Shown here piece after piece: positions 23,086-35,000 of a DNA stretch of 64,000 nt. The DNA lies in the NCBI GenBank assembly GCA_947247005.1, contig OX365957.1, positions 12,310,817-12,374,816 on the forward strand, read 5' to 3'. Made by a program: the position numbers and the translations under genes. The DNA is from Spisula solida (Eukaryota > Mollusca > Bivalvia > Venerida > Mactridae). The notes below the pieces were generated by a model. The model was not told the origin of the DNA. It saw only the letters and a program-made list of their open reading frames with translations, and made no database searches. Positions within the stretch are counted from its first letter, which is position 1. Every line of letters starts with the position of its first letter.

Positions 23086-23946
23086 CATCTAGAAACGCAA
23101 CACTGGGTTCTACTGTCAATATTTGTTCAATCTGATGATGGACAATCAAACTACATTAATTTTACTTGATGCAGTTTTATTCCATTATCAATACATCTGT
23201 AACATTTTATCACATAGAGCTACATTTAGGTGCAGAGCAGTGTTTTGGTGTATAGTGCAGCCGAAAAATAACGGAACATAAATATAGTGCTGGCGAAAAA
23301 TAACGATTTTCTTTTTATAAATTAGCTATTTTTTTATGTCAATATGTAAAGTATTGACCAAATATTGATTGATTACTTATTCATGATGAGCAACAAGTTG
23401 TTGAACACTGTCGGCAGCAGCTGTGAGCCTGATCTGGAGCTGTTTCACGCTGTCTTATTCATCCTGTGGGAGGCTTGTTACGCATGCATGACCTGAACTT
23501 AGGCTGTCGCAAATGGTGCCAGTGTGTTGGTAGCGTGTCTCTAGATGAGAAATGTTCGGTGTATGACAATTTAACCGTCGTGCAAACTCCTGTTAAACAT
23601 CTCTGCCATAAGCATCCGGATGGCCTGATTTTGCTCATATTCGGACAATCATGGCATTTTTATTCCTGAACATATGCCATTTCTTTTGTGATTTTCTTTT
23701 TATTAGCAAACTTTACAAAAATTTCGATTCAATTTATACCAAGATTTATCATGCGTAATTGGTGCACGAGGAAATCATGCTTTTTGTGATTATATCGGTG
23801 CACGGGATTTACGTAACACGATCGATAAAAGTTGGATGATGGCCAAGTTTCTATAAGATTATACAATATTACTACACAAAATTCAAATATACATGTATAA
23901 TGCAAGTAAGAAAAAAATGGGGAAAAAACCGTTGCGTTTCTAGATG
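23086..23946. mobile_element. Mariner/Tc1-like element, 861 bp, TA duplication
   Basis: The termini CATCTAGAAACGCAAC and GTTGCGTTTCTAGATG are a perfect 16-bp inverted repeat, each next to TA. This is the target duplication of the IS630-Tc1-mariner group. The interior has no intact transposase; the 67-residue + frame at 23466 matches nothing I recognise. It is nested inside a dispersed repeat inside the 4.3-kb element. Confidence 0.85.
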
Positions 23947-24419
23947 TACTAAGTATATGTTGAAATTATGTCCCCTTTTTTAAATTAGAAATACAATTTG
24001 GCACCATTCAAGACATGCTCACAGCGTTAAGCCTGGTCCCCATAATTCACTGTTCCTATTCCCGGTGAATTTTGCACATTTAGATACATGTGTTAAATTT
24101 ACCTGTCTTGACTTATTATGAATTTTACCAACATATAGCAGAAAAAAGTATTTAACTAAAAATATGCCCACAGGACACGGATGCCCCCGCTAAAAGCTGT
24201 CATCAGACATCTAAGTATAAAGCTATGCAAATGGAATAACTTGAAACAAGTTTGTAATTGCTTAAATGTGACATTGAACAGCAGACAAGAGCTGGGTCTG
24301 TAAATGTGACCTTTACATTTGAGTCAGGGTGTAAATGCGAATGTTACCAAGTAATTTTAAAATCCAGAACGAAATAACAAAAAAAACAAAGCAGACCAGA
24401 AGCGTATACTTGTGCCTTT

Positions 24420-25195
24420 TAACTTTTAATCTCTTAGTATGACCTTGACCTTTGCGTTAGGGACCTGGGTTTTGCGCATGTCACCTCGTCTTGATGATGT
24501 GAACATTTGTGGCAAGTAATATAAATATAAAATAAGAAATGACATAGTTACAGATCTGACATGAATCACATGCCTCTTTGAGAATTTTAACTTTTGATCT
24601 CTAAGTGTGACCTTGACCTTTGAGTTAGGGACCTGGGTCTTGCGCATGACACCTCGTCTTGATGATGTGAACATTTGTGGCAAGTAATATTAATATAAAA
24701 TAAGAATGACATAGTTACAGAGCTGACATGAATCACATGCCTATTTGAGCCTTTTTACCTTCGATCTCTAAGTGTGACCTTTACCTTTGAGCAAGGGACC
24801 TAGGTCTTGCGCATAACACGCCATCTCGATGTGGTGAACATTTGTACCAAGTCTTATAAATATCCAATAAGAAATGACATAGTTACAGAGCGGACTTGAA
24901 TCACATGCCTATTTGAGAATTTTAACTTTTGATCTCTAAGTGTGACCTTGCCCTTTAAGTTAGGGACCTGGGTCTTGCACATGGCACACCACCTTGATAT
25001 GGTGAACATTTGTACCAAATATTATAAAATATCCAATAGGAGATGACAAAATTACAGAGCGGACACGAATCACATGCCTATTTGAGCTTTTTAACCTTTG
25101 ACCTCTAAGTGTGACCTTGACCTTTAAGCTAGGGACCTGGGTTTTGTGCATGACACATCGTCTTGATGTGGTGAACATTTGTACCCATTTTTAGT
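24420..25195. repeat. Tandem repeat block, ~175-bp unit, about 4.5 copies
   Basis: Each unit contains AAGTGTGACCTTGACCTTT, AGGGACCTGGGTCTTGCGCA, TGATGTGGTGAACATTTGT and GACATGAATCACATGCC in that order. The reverse-strand frames here are products of the repeat. Confidence 0.85.
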
Positions 25196-26492
25196 AGGCG
25201 TAAGCCTCTCTATACTACCATTGCCCATTTCTTAATGCAACCTGGACCGCCTTTAGGCTGCTATGTGAATCCGCATTCAAGTAGTTCCAGAAACTGTCAA
25301 CATTCCCAATAATTATTGTGAAACTGTTCATTGAATCGATATTTTTGCAGATAATCACTCAGTCGGGGAGATATCGAACTTGTTTCGTAATATGAAAATG
25401 AAGTGTTCATCAAATGTCCCAGCCATATAGCTATTTTTAGAAACTTCAGACCAGGGTCACGTGATGGTTTTATCAATTAATCATATATCGTTATGTTATG
25501 CAATCATATGGTGTGGCTATACTAGCCGCTTTCTAGAGATTTCTAACGCTGTGATGGAAGTGATTACAAGACGGTACTGTAGAATCTGATAAATAGGCGC
25601 GTGCAATATTATTTTAAAGCCACTTTTGATATACGCATTGAATACACGTATTACATATAAATCAATATGCCACTTTTTACAATTATTTAGATACCCTATA
25701 TGCCTATATAGTCACATATGCCTATTTTGACATTCAAGACAAGATCGGCAGTAAGAAAACGAACATTAAACGTGTAAAGTCGTTTAAGCTTTAGTAGCAG
25801 CAACCAGATCGCCTCCCATCAGCACTCTTAGTGCTTTGATTATTAAATGTCCTAAAAGCACGTGCTATAGACTGGGTGTGAAATGCCTTACATCGGGTAT
25901 GCTCATAAACCTGCTACCACAATTCATGAGCACACTTCTTTAATGTACAATTATTTGTACCTTGAGAATCCCATTAGCAAGATTTCAATTTGTAATGTTG
26001 GTTTTTATCCACAATCATGTTGGCCAGTATCCTAATAAATTTAACAATCACGTCGGTCAGTATCCAAAAAATACTACACATGTTTGAATTATTGTTGGTG
26101 TGCGTTAATTTATCTAAGATTTTAAAAAATTGAAACGTCAAAATCATAGTTTATACAACTGCCGATACTTCCCAAATGATATTCATTACATAGAGTCCAA
26201 TAAATGAGTTTTACAACGTTTTTAAGTACAAAACTCATTCTCAAATGCAAAATCCACACATTATTTAAGGCTTTACATAGTGAAAAATATTACCTATATG
26301 CAAATTGTTTAGTGCAAATAGTACATTGTCTTCATATGTTGATTATGTAATATTGAAATAAACAATCTGGATAGTTTATATGGAAAATATTGCAAAAACA
26401 ATGCACTTATCACATTTTTCATGTCGGCCATTTTTCAATCATGTTGGGAATATCCAATCATGTTGTTTTATCAGGGTAACAAGGGTGTATTA

Positions 26493-27561
26493 CAGAATAC
26501 ATAACTACTTGCAACTATTTAGTGCTTATATTACATTGTAATTAGTCAAGCATGACGATAAGGCCAAGCAACTTAACTGTCTGGATAACTGTCTATGTTA
26601 AATGTTAAATTTCGTCGTTGAATGGATGGTAAAGGATTAGCTGCACAAGGCAGTCATATAGTTCAATTTTGAACTCTGAGCCATGACCTATCGGACTAGT
26701 CCATTTTGGCGGGTAGACCATGGTTTATTACGTTCGCAGGTCATTATTTAATTATATTATTCTTACATATATCTGTTTGTTAATGGATTACAGTTTAGTG
26801 CAGTCGGCAACGTTCAGGATTTCTAACCCGAACTTCGGTGGTTCAAATTCCCAATTCGCTCATATTTTTAATTCATTATTTTATGTTATTTAAAGAGTAT
26901 ATAAACTAAAGTTTCTTTTTTTTAATTAATCCATGAAAATGTGTTGATACATTTTATTTTTCATTTTCACTTATAGCCATTCTACAATACACATGCAAGA
27001 TCTAAAAATATTTTGAAGCATGTAACAAATATGACTTGTCACAAACTGTTATAACACGGATATTGCAAGTTCAGTGCATTTATAAATTAAAAAATGTGTA
27101 AATATAAATTAAAAAAAGAAAAATATAATTTTTTTGGTGAGATTCGAACTTGCCCTGGTCAGGCAAAAGTTATTTTACAATGTATCAAGCGCTATACCGT
27201 CAGGACTATTCAGACACACGGAATAGTTGGCCTTGATTATATTACTTATATTTTCCATTAAACCTATACCAACCTATATCGATTAATGGTTAAAACTTTA
27301 AAAGTGCAGTCACGGCTCAATGCTCGAAATCGAACTATACTGGTCTGAAAGGTAAACAAACACTAGTCCATATTAAGTCTGTATTTCACCAGTTACCACT
27401 TACATATTATTTAATGAAATGGACAAACAACAAACAATTATATTCTTTTAAAGTTATCTGTAATCGATATCATGTATTACCTGTCGTGAAATAGATCCGA
27501 CTGCCACATTATCTAGCACGAACTATATGAGTATCTAAGTGTAGCTAACCATACATATACA
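26493..27561. repeat. Inverted-repeat element region with two facing tRNA-like segments
   Basis: AGTTCAATTTTGAACTCTGA near 26662 is mirrored near 27310-27340, and a + strand tRNA-like B-box GGTTCAAATTCCC at 26850 faces a - strand one, GTTCGAATCTCACC, at 27139. The arrangement matches that at 21525-22162. No gene is present. Confidence 0.4.
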
Positions 27562-27872
27562 CAGGCCATTCCCCAGAATATTTATAAGGCACTGGGGGCA
27601 TTGCTAGGGTTTGAACTTACACAGATCCATGAGAATGGCTAAAAAATTTAAAAGTGATAACTGCATGGTTATCCTTAATTTGAAGGCTAAGTTAAGAACT
27701 TGTTCACACAATACAAGCCATAATCACTCAAATAACACAATACTGACCACAATATTAACACCAATACTGATTTAAAGACACCATTCTAGGATTTGAGGTG
27801 CTGGGGGAAAGCTGATTCTGGCTTTAAGGCGCTGGGGTTCCACAGCCCCTTCTGCCCCTGGGGAAGGGCCTG
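27562..27872. mobile_element. hAT-like MITE, CAGGCC family copy 2, 5-bp TSD
   Basis: The ends are CAGGCCATTCCCC and GGAAGGGCCTG, with ATACA on both sides (27557-27561, 27873-27877). It matches the copy at 4191-4467 along its length, with a small extra segment near 27803-27825. Confidence 0.85.
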
Positions 27873-28738
27873 ATACACATACAGGTTACACATTTTTAAT
27901 TTGATTGTGAAATAAAATGTGTGCAAGTAAAATCAAGAGACAGTTGGAGCATGATTTCTTCATGTATATATATTATACAATGAGTGTTAATATCAACTCA
28001 ATAAATCTACGTGCGATGAAATGTTGTGTTTTTAGTGCATGCATACCTGTGTGACATAGTATGCATTTTATTTTCGTCTGTTACACGTCCGTAACTTGTA
28101 GAATTGGGCGTGTGTCACATGCATTGAAGTCCTAGATCTCGCTCACCCTCAGAGTATCCATAGCCTTAGTCATTTTTAACAAAATATAAAAATTGTAGAA
28201 AATCATTGATAGATTGACAATGAACATGCAAAATTGTCAAACAGTCTTATATAAAGTATTCATTTGACTTGTCCGTTCAATGTATATATTATGAATCAGC
28301 TATTTATTTTGGGTAGTTTACACATATGTCTATTTAAGTATTTTGGGTTGAAAACTCAATTTTCTCGGTGGTGGTATCACTGGCATATGGAGGAGGGGCC
28401 GGGGCTTTTCTCTTTGGTACAGAGGAGGGGCCGGGGCTTCATAGACAGTTTTTATTTCATTGTCTCGAAGTAAGAAACCATTGATATTGTAAGGTTGGCC
28501 TGGGATAGATTGGTGTTCTAGTATTAATGATGATATAATTGATAACCTGTATCAGTTTGATCTAAGATAACATTTCTCACAATGATTTTTGTTGTTATTT
28601 TAAAGGTTGATGGACAGAAGCTGATGATGTAAACTTCCTGTTGGTATAGATTGTATACTGGATATAATAGTGCACAAATTGTTCAGATTCTGAGCCAGTG
28701 AGGATTTGTTTATGATACAAGTTGATCAATCTGCCAAT
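27873..28738. other. Upstream region and probable 5' UTR of the SLC12A9-like gene
   Basis: No coding exon is seen. TTGTTATTTTAAAG ending at 28604 could be an acceptor for a 5' UTR exon that runs into the start codon. A promoter was not identified. Confidence 0.35.
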
Positions 28739-29027
28739 ATGGCATCCGAGCATTTAAGCAATCGGGAAAACAGTACGTATGGAACGTACGGAAGTTTTGA
28801 AGAACAACCGAGTGCTAATTCCACAGACGGAAGTGGTGATGATTCACATGATGATGTTCCATTGATACACTCACCGATGATATGGAGACTTCCACGTGGA
28901 ATGGGACGAAGTATTAGAATACGACAAGATTCTATGATGAACTCAAGGAGAACACTAGGAACATTTGCTGGAGTCTTCTGTCCAATTGCTTTATCCATGT
29001 TTAGTACATTTTTGTTCTTAAGAACAG
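28739..29027 (+). CDS. SLC12A9: SLC12A9 exon 1 (N-terminus, TM1)
   Basis: This exon encodes residues 1-96: a polar, Ser/Asp-rich cytoplasmic N-terminus, then [19 protein letters not shown] leading into TM1. The donor GTAATG starts at 29028, phase 1 inside a Gly codon. Confidence 0.9.
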
Positions 29028-32000
29028 GTAATGAACATTGCTTTGATTGTAATGTTTTAACTTTACTTGGTATGAATCATATACTAGCTTAATGGGAGAT
29101 TTCACTATCTATCAAATAGAAATGTATATTATGTTGTCAGCATTTTGCACTTAGTTTAGATACGTTTTATTATACCCCCAGATACATAGTATATGGGGGC
29201 TATATTGGAGTCATGCTTGAGGTTGGTTGGTTGGTTGGTTGGTTGGTCTGTTGGTTGGTCTGTTGGTTGGTTGGTTGGTCCGTATAATTTTGTCTGCGCT
29301 ATTTCTCTGTAACCAATGGTCGGATTTAAATGAAACTTTGTATGAATGATCAATACCAAGTCTAGTTGTGCATATCGGCGGCAAATGTTGGTCGGATAAA
29401 TTTTAAGGGAGTTATGGCCCTTTGTTTTTTTACACTTATAAATTTTGTCCGCGCTATTTCTCTGTAACCAATGATCGGATTTCAATAAAACTTTGCATAA
29501 ATAATCAATATCAAGTCTAGTTGTGCATATTGTTGGCACAGGTTGGTCGGATAAATTTTAAGGGAGTTATGGCCCTTTGTTTTTTATACTTTTAAATTTT
29601 GTCTGAGCTATTTCTCTGTAACCATTGGTCGGATTTCAATGAAACTTTGCATGAATGATAAGTACCAAGTCTAGTTGTGCATATCGTCGGCACACGTTGG
29701 TCGGATCAGTTTTAAGGTAGTTATGACCCTTTGTTTGTTTACACTTATAAATCTTGTCTGCACTATTTCTCTGTAACCAATGGTCAGATTTCAAAGACAT
29801 TTACTTGAATGATCAGTACCAAGTCTAGTTTTGCATATGGTCGACACATGTTGGTTTTATTAATTTTAAGGGAGTTATAGCCCTTTGTTGTTATACATTT
29901 ATAAATTTTGTCTGTGCTATTTCTCAGCAACCAATTCGGATTTCAATGAAACTTGGCATGACCGATCAGTACCAAATCTAGTTGTGCATATCTGACTGTG
30001 TCAAGCAGTTGCTGGGGGTATTCATCACATTTAGTGATATTTCTTGTTTGTCAAAGAATGTACTTCACGTACCCAAGAAGTCATAATATAAATCAAGTTT
30101 ACATATTGACAAAATGAAATTGACCCTAAAACTGATTTTACTTAAATAAAATATCTTATCTAGTGATCTTAATTTTTAGTAGCTCGATTTTTCGAAGAAA
30201 AATTGTCGAACTATTTTCATGAAGGGATCCTATGCATTGGCATGAGCGTGTGTGTTGGTTAGATTTTTTGTCAGAGTCATTTTCTCAAAGGTGTCCTCTT
30301 GAAACTAAACATAGTTATTCACTATCACAACGGATGTCCATTTTCAAGGCTGGTAACCATGTTACCTATATTATTGAGTTGTATGCCCTTGTCAATTAAG
30401 TACATAGGAATAGTGGCAAATTTACAGCCATGGTTCAGTGGAAAATCCATAGAAATTAAAATACTAGTGGTAAAAAAATGTTCTCCTATATAGCAATGGA
30501 ATTACGGAACATACCTCTCTCTGTTATACATATCAATTTCATATCAGGATTTAAATATAGATATAAAAAAAATATTTGTTGATAATTAGTAAACATGTGT
30601 ATATTTCACTGTTACAGTGATTCTAATTACTGCGGTTGGGTGTGTCTGACGATAATGTAAAATATTATGTACATGTGTTTGAATATTTTAATTTGAATTG
30701 TTTTGACTCAGATAGAAGACCACATTGTAAACAAGATTAATTTTTTTATCATATTGTATGATTTGTATAATCTAAATTTTTGATATCTTCTTTAAATGAA
30801 GATATTATTATTATTTTTTAACAAAGATAATCTGATTACAGGTTTTGCTGTTGGACAAGCTGGTATAGTAGAGACTGTTGTTATGTTGCTGTTAGCATAC
30901 ACTATACTTGTACTCACTGTATTCAGTATATGTGCTATATCCACTAACGGAGCTGTCGAAGGGGGCGGAGCTTATTGTATCCTTTATATATTCATAAACT
31001 TATCTTGTACATCGATAAATTCAAATCAAACTGTCATAAAGCGTAAAACTGACATTTTTACACTGTAATTCTGTACCCTGTCAGTGTCTTGAGACAGGTC
31101 CTATTAGTGAAACAACTGTGGTAGGCGAACTGATAGACTGGCAGCGTCATGTCCGCTTTCTTTGTCACTATGATCATCTGACACAACTCTAGGTCAAGTT
31201 CAGTATTGGGTCTAAATCTTGGGATAAAAATTAGGCCATTTTAGGTCAAATCGTCGAAAAACCTTGTTTATATATTAAATAGGGGCTGCATTTTGCATTG
31301 GACAGTGGACACCTTGGTGAGAATGTTTGTTTTCAATTGATGAAATCTAGATCTAGTTTGAATACTACTCAACTGAATCTATGTATTTGGGTTAGCCATA
31401 TAGCCTTAACACTACACAAGATATGATAAGTCGAGCTTTAGGGCCTGAGTTTGGTGGAAGTATTGGTTTCCTGTTCTATGTAGCCAATGTCCTGGCTTGT
31501 GCTCTGTATGTGACTGGTTTTACTGAGGGCATCATGGAGAACTTTGGTGTTGGAGGTAAATATAGAATCATTCTTTGCCTTAAATTACGTGAGAATACAG
31601 TTTAAACTTCTAAATGTTATTGATTCAGATACATCAATTACTGTAAACCAAGAAATTATTTCGCAGTTTAAATTAGCAGAGTTAGCGACTGAAAGAAATT
31701 CACGCAATTAAGTCACCGCGAAAGTGCTAAAAACATTAATATGGACATTGCGGGACACTTAAAAAGCGGAAATTTATATTTGGAAATAGGTTGAAGATCG
31801 GCTAAACGGGAAAGTTTACAGTACCTGATCGCTAACAGATGTCACAATTAGCCTGGTAGCTAACATGATGGTGTTTTACTGTTTTCAGGTTATTTTGTAA
31901 GTGACGATGCTGCTGCCTTACCAGTGAAAGGTAGCTGGTGGAAATATTTGTATGCAACCATCGTGCTAGCAGTATGTCTGATTGTATGTCTTGTGGGTGG

Positions 32001-35000
32001 ATCAGTGTTTGCTAAAACACTTACAGTCATTCTAGGGGTGAGTATCAACCGTCGTGCTAGCAGTATGTCTGATTGTATGTCTGGTGGGTGGTTCAGTGTT
32101 TGCTAAAACGCTTACAGTCATTCTAGGGGTGAGTATCAACCGTCGTGCTAGCAGTATGTCTGATTGTATGTCTGGTGGGTGGATCAGTGTTTGCTAAAAC
32201 ACTTACAGTCATTCTAGGGGTGAGTATCAACCGTCGTGCTAGCAGTATGTCTGATTGTATGTCTGGTGGGTGGATCAGTGTTTGCTAAAACACTTACAGT
32301 CATTCTAGGGGTGAGTATCAACCATCGTGCTAGCAGTATGTCTGATTGTATGTCTGGTGGGTGGATCAGTGTTTGCTAAAACACTTACAGTCATTCTAGG
32401 GGTGAGTATCAACCATCGTGCTAGCAGTATGTCTGATTGTATGTCTGGTGGGTGGATCAGTGTTTGCTAAAACGCTTACAGTCATTCTAGGGGTGAGTAT
32501 CAACCGTCGTGCTAGCAGTATGTCTGATTGTATGTCTGGTGGGTGGATCAGTGTTTTCTTAAACACTTACAGTCATTCTAGGGGTGAGTATCAACCGTCG
32601 TGCTAGCAGTATGTCTGATTGTATGTCTGGTGGGTGGATCAGTGTTTGCTAAAACACAGTCATTCTAGGGGTGAGTATCAACCGTCGTGCTAGCAGTATG
32701 TCTGATTGTATGTCTGGTGGGTGGATCAGTGTTTGCTAAAACACTTACAGTCATTCTAGGGGTGAGTATCAACCATCGTGCTAGCAGTATGTCTGATTGT
32801 ATGTCTGGTGGGTGGATCAGTGTTTGCTAAAACACTTACAGTCATTCTAGGGGTGAGTATCAACCGTCGTGCTAGCAGTATGTCTGATTGTATGTCTGGT
32901 GGGTGGATCAGTGTTTGCTAAAACACTTACAGTCATTCTAGGGGTGAGTATAATCTAACTGTGTAGGGTTGATAATATGTCAGATCAACAATCAGGCTAT
33001 TGTTTTCATTGGGTAGTCATGTAACTAGGTCAGAATGATTGTCATGATAACATAGTGGATGAGGTCAAATATGGTTCATGTGGGGGAAAATGTGCTCTAT
33101 GTCAAAGCATAGAAAACAGTAGTGAATATAGAGGCTGCATTTGTCATTGAATATTTATTATACCCCCAGATAGGATGTTTGTTGTTCGTGTTTAACTCTA
33201 TTTCTCAACCACAGTTTCAGTTATATATGGTGGCAGATTCACCTAACCAGTTTCCTAGACTGTAACCTAATGAGTACTACCTTACCCTTTCACAAGGAAC
33301 CAGCAACTTCTCCACATGTGGAGGAAAATCGGCATTAATTGTTCTCAAATTTTAATGAAAGGGTATGACCTGCAGTGACCAGGAATCAAACCTGGCTACC
33401 CCAGATAGGAAGTATGTGCGGGCTATAGTGGAGTAATGCTTGAGGTCTGTACGTCCATAGCCACGGCAGTGGTCCAATGGTTAGTGCCCTGGATTTGTTA
33501 CCCTGCAATCCAGGTTTGATTCCCAGGTAGCTGGCAGGTTAGGTGAATTGGCAGTCGTGTATAACTGAAACATTGTTGAGAAACCATCCATTTAGCTGTA
33601 ATTTTCACACAATCTACTGTTGATCATTGAAGTGTTTGCATCAATTTGCACTATCACGCCATTCAGCTTTGAGATGTGAGCAAACACCAATGAACAGGGC
33701 TGGTATTCACAAAGCATCTTAAGTGAAAACTTAAATATTTTGACTTAAGTCAATAATTTGTGCAGCTCTTATTTCCTGCCATTTGAAAAATAATCCTTGT
33801 TTTCTTAGTGATTATAGTAGCTGTTTACCTAATACATCAAAAGTTTGTAAAATATTAAGCATGTTGATTTTCTAGCTTAGCTGATACACTTTAGAAAAAA
33901 TCAAGATGTTATGAAATTTCTAAGATACATTGTGAATACTAGCCCTGGTCATCTCCCAAATATGATTTAAAACAGTAATTTCTTACGTTAACATAGTCAC
34001 GGAACAAGACTATTCTAGAAACCTTTCGCTTATCATAAAATATTAAGTCATTTCAGACACGATAAAAACTATTTAAATCTGTACCATGATTTCTACTGAA
34101 GCCAAAAAATTACAAATGGCACTCAAATTTTATCTCAATTCCCGTTGTCCAGTATGTCAAATGCCGGAAATTTTGAAAGATTTGAGATTTTAATGAGAGT
34201 TGATTATTAATACGTTTACAAAACACAATAATGGTCATTTGACACAGACAAGTGAGGCATTTCATGAGACAGATCAGTACATGTAGGAAGTGAGTCTATC
34301 ATCAGGACAGAGTGGATTTAATTTCTATGACCCCACATATGTACTTTATCCAGGAGTGACCTTGGATGGACTAACTCCCTTTCTTAGAAACGAAGTTGCC
34401 CCCCTTGGGATTAGATTCTACTACTTACCAATCAGAATGCAATATACGAGGGATGTCCGGAAAGTTTTGAGACTGCATTCATATAAACCAAACCACTAGG
34501 TGGATATTGGAAATTTTACCAGCTGATAGATCAATCTATTATGGACTATGCCTGTAAGTTTCATTAAGATGCAACGGAGACAACACATACTACAAACAAT
34601 ATAATAAGTACATGTAACAATGTACGGAGCACTTCGTAGACGCGCAACGTCATGAACGCATTTGAGAGGTTGTCACACATGTAGCATTTTCCTCCATAGA
34701 GAGTAGCCTGGGAACCAACCTGGCTCTAACCTTTAATAAAGTATGACCATATTTCATATGATAGTACAATACTCTAACTATATGATATAGAATCATCCCA
34801 GGCATATGTACACCATTGTCTGCTGCATCATCTGCTGTGTTCTAAGATATAAACTGATTATCAGGACCAAGTTCAAGATGACATCAATGTTACTGCCAAA
34901 TAGAGGAAGGGGTAATATATGTTACTACCAAATGTTTTCAGGATTCATAAATAGTATGCTAAAGGTGTATTTTTAGGTTATGCAAGTTTATGTACTTTAA

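Larger units (their letters stand above)
22163..26487. mobile_element. 4.3-kb DNA transposon-like element with 57-bp TIRs
   Basis: The first 57 bases, starting CACCCTTGTTACCCTGATAA, are identical to the reverse complement of the last 57, and similarity continues more weakly inward. A 5-bp TATTA lies on both sides (22158-22162, 26488-26492). The 11-mer CAACATGATTG or close variants recurs about four times near each end in mirrored orientation (22182-22225, 22580-22612, 26008-26050 and the right TIR), like subterminal transposase-binding repeats. No transposase frame was found. The interior holds a mariner-like insertion and a tandem repeat block. Superfamily is not assigned. Confidence 0.8.

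Noticed and set aside
23466..23669. 67-residue frame inside the mariner-like element as a transposase
   Set aside because: No DDE-type motif or helix-turn-helix could be recognised on either strand.
28264..28473. 69-residue frame upstream of SLC12A9 as a small gene
   Set aside because: It has no recognised motif and poor start context, and is more likely intergenic or 5' UTR.
29221..29539. Minus-strand 127-residue frame
   Set aside because: It runs through a GGTT microsatellite and the 167-bp tandem repeat.
32418..32606. Frames within the 91-bp array as extra SLC12A9 coding exons
   Set aside because: Units lack an acceptor with a pyrimidine tract, and 91 bp breaks the frame. They are duplicated exon ends, not cassette exons.
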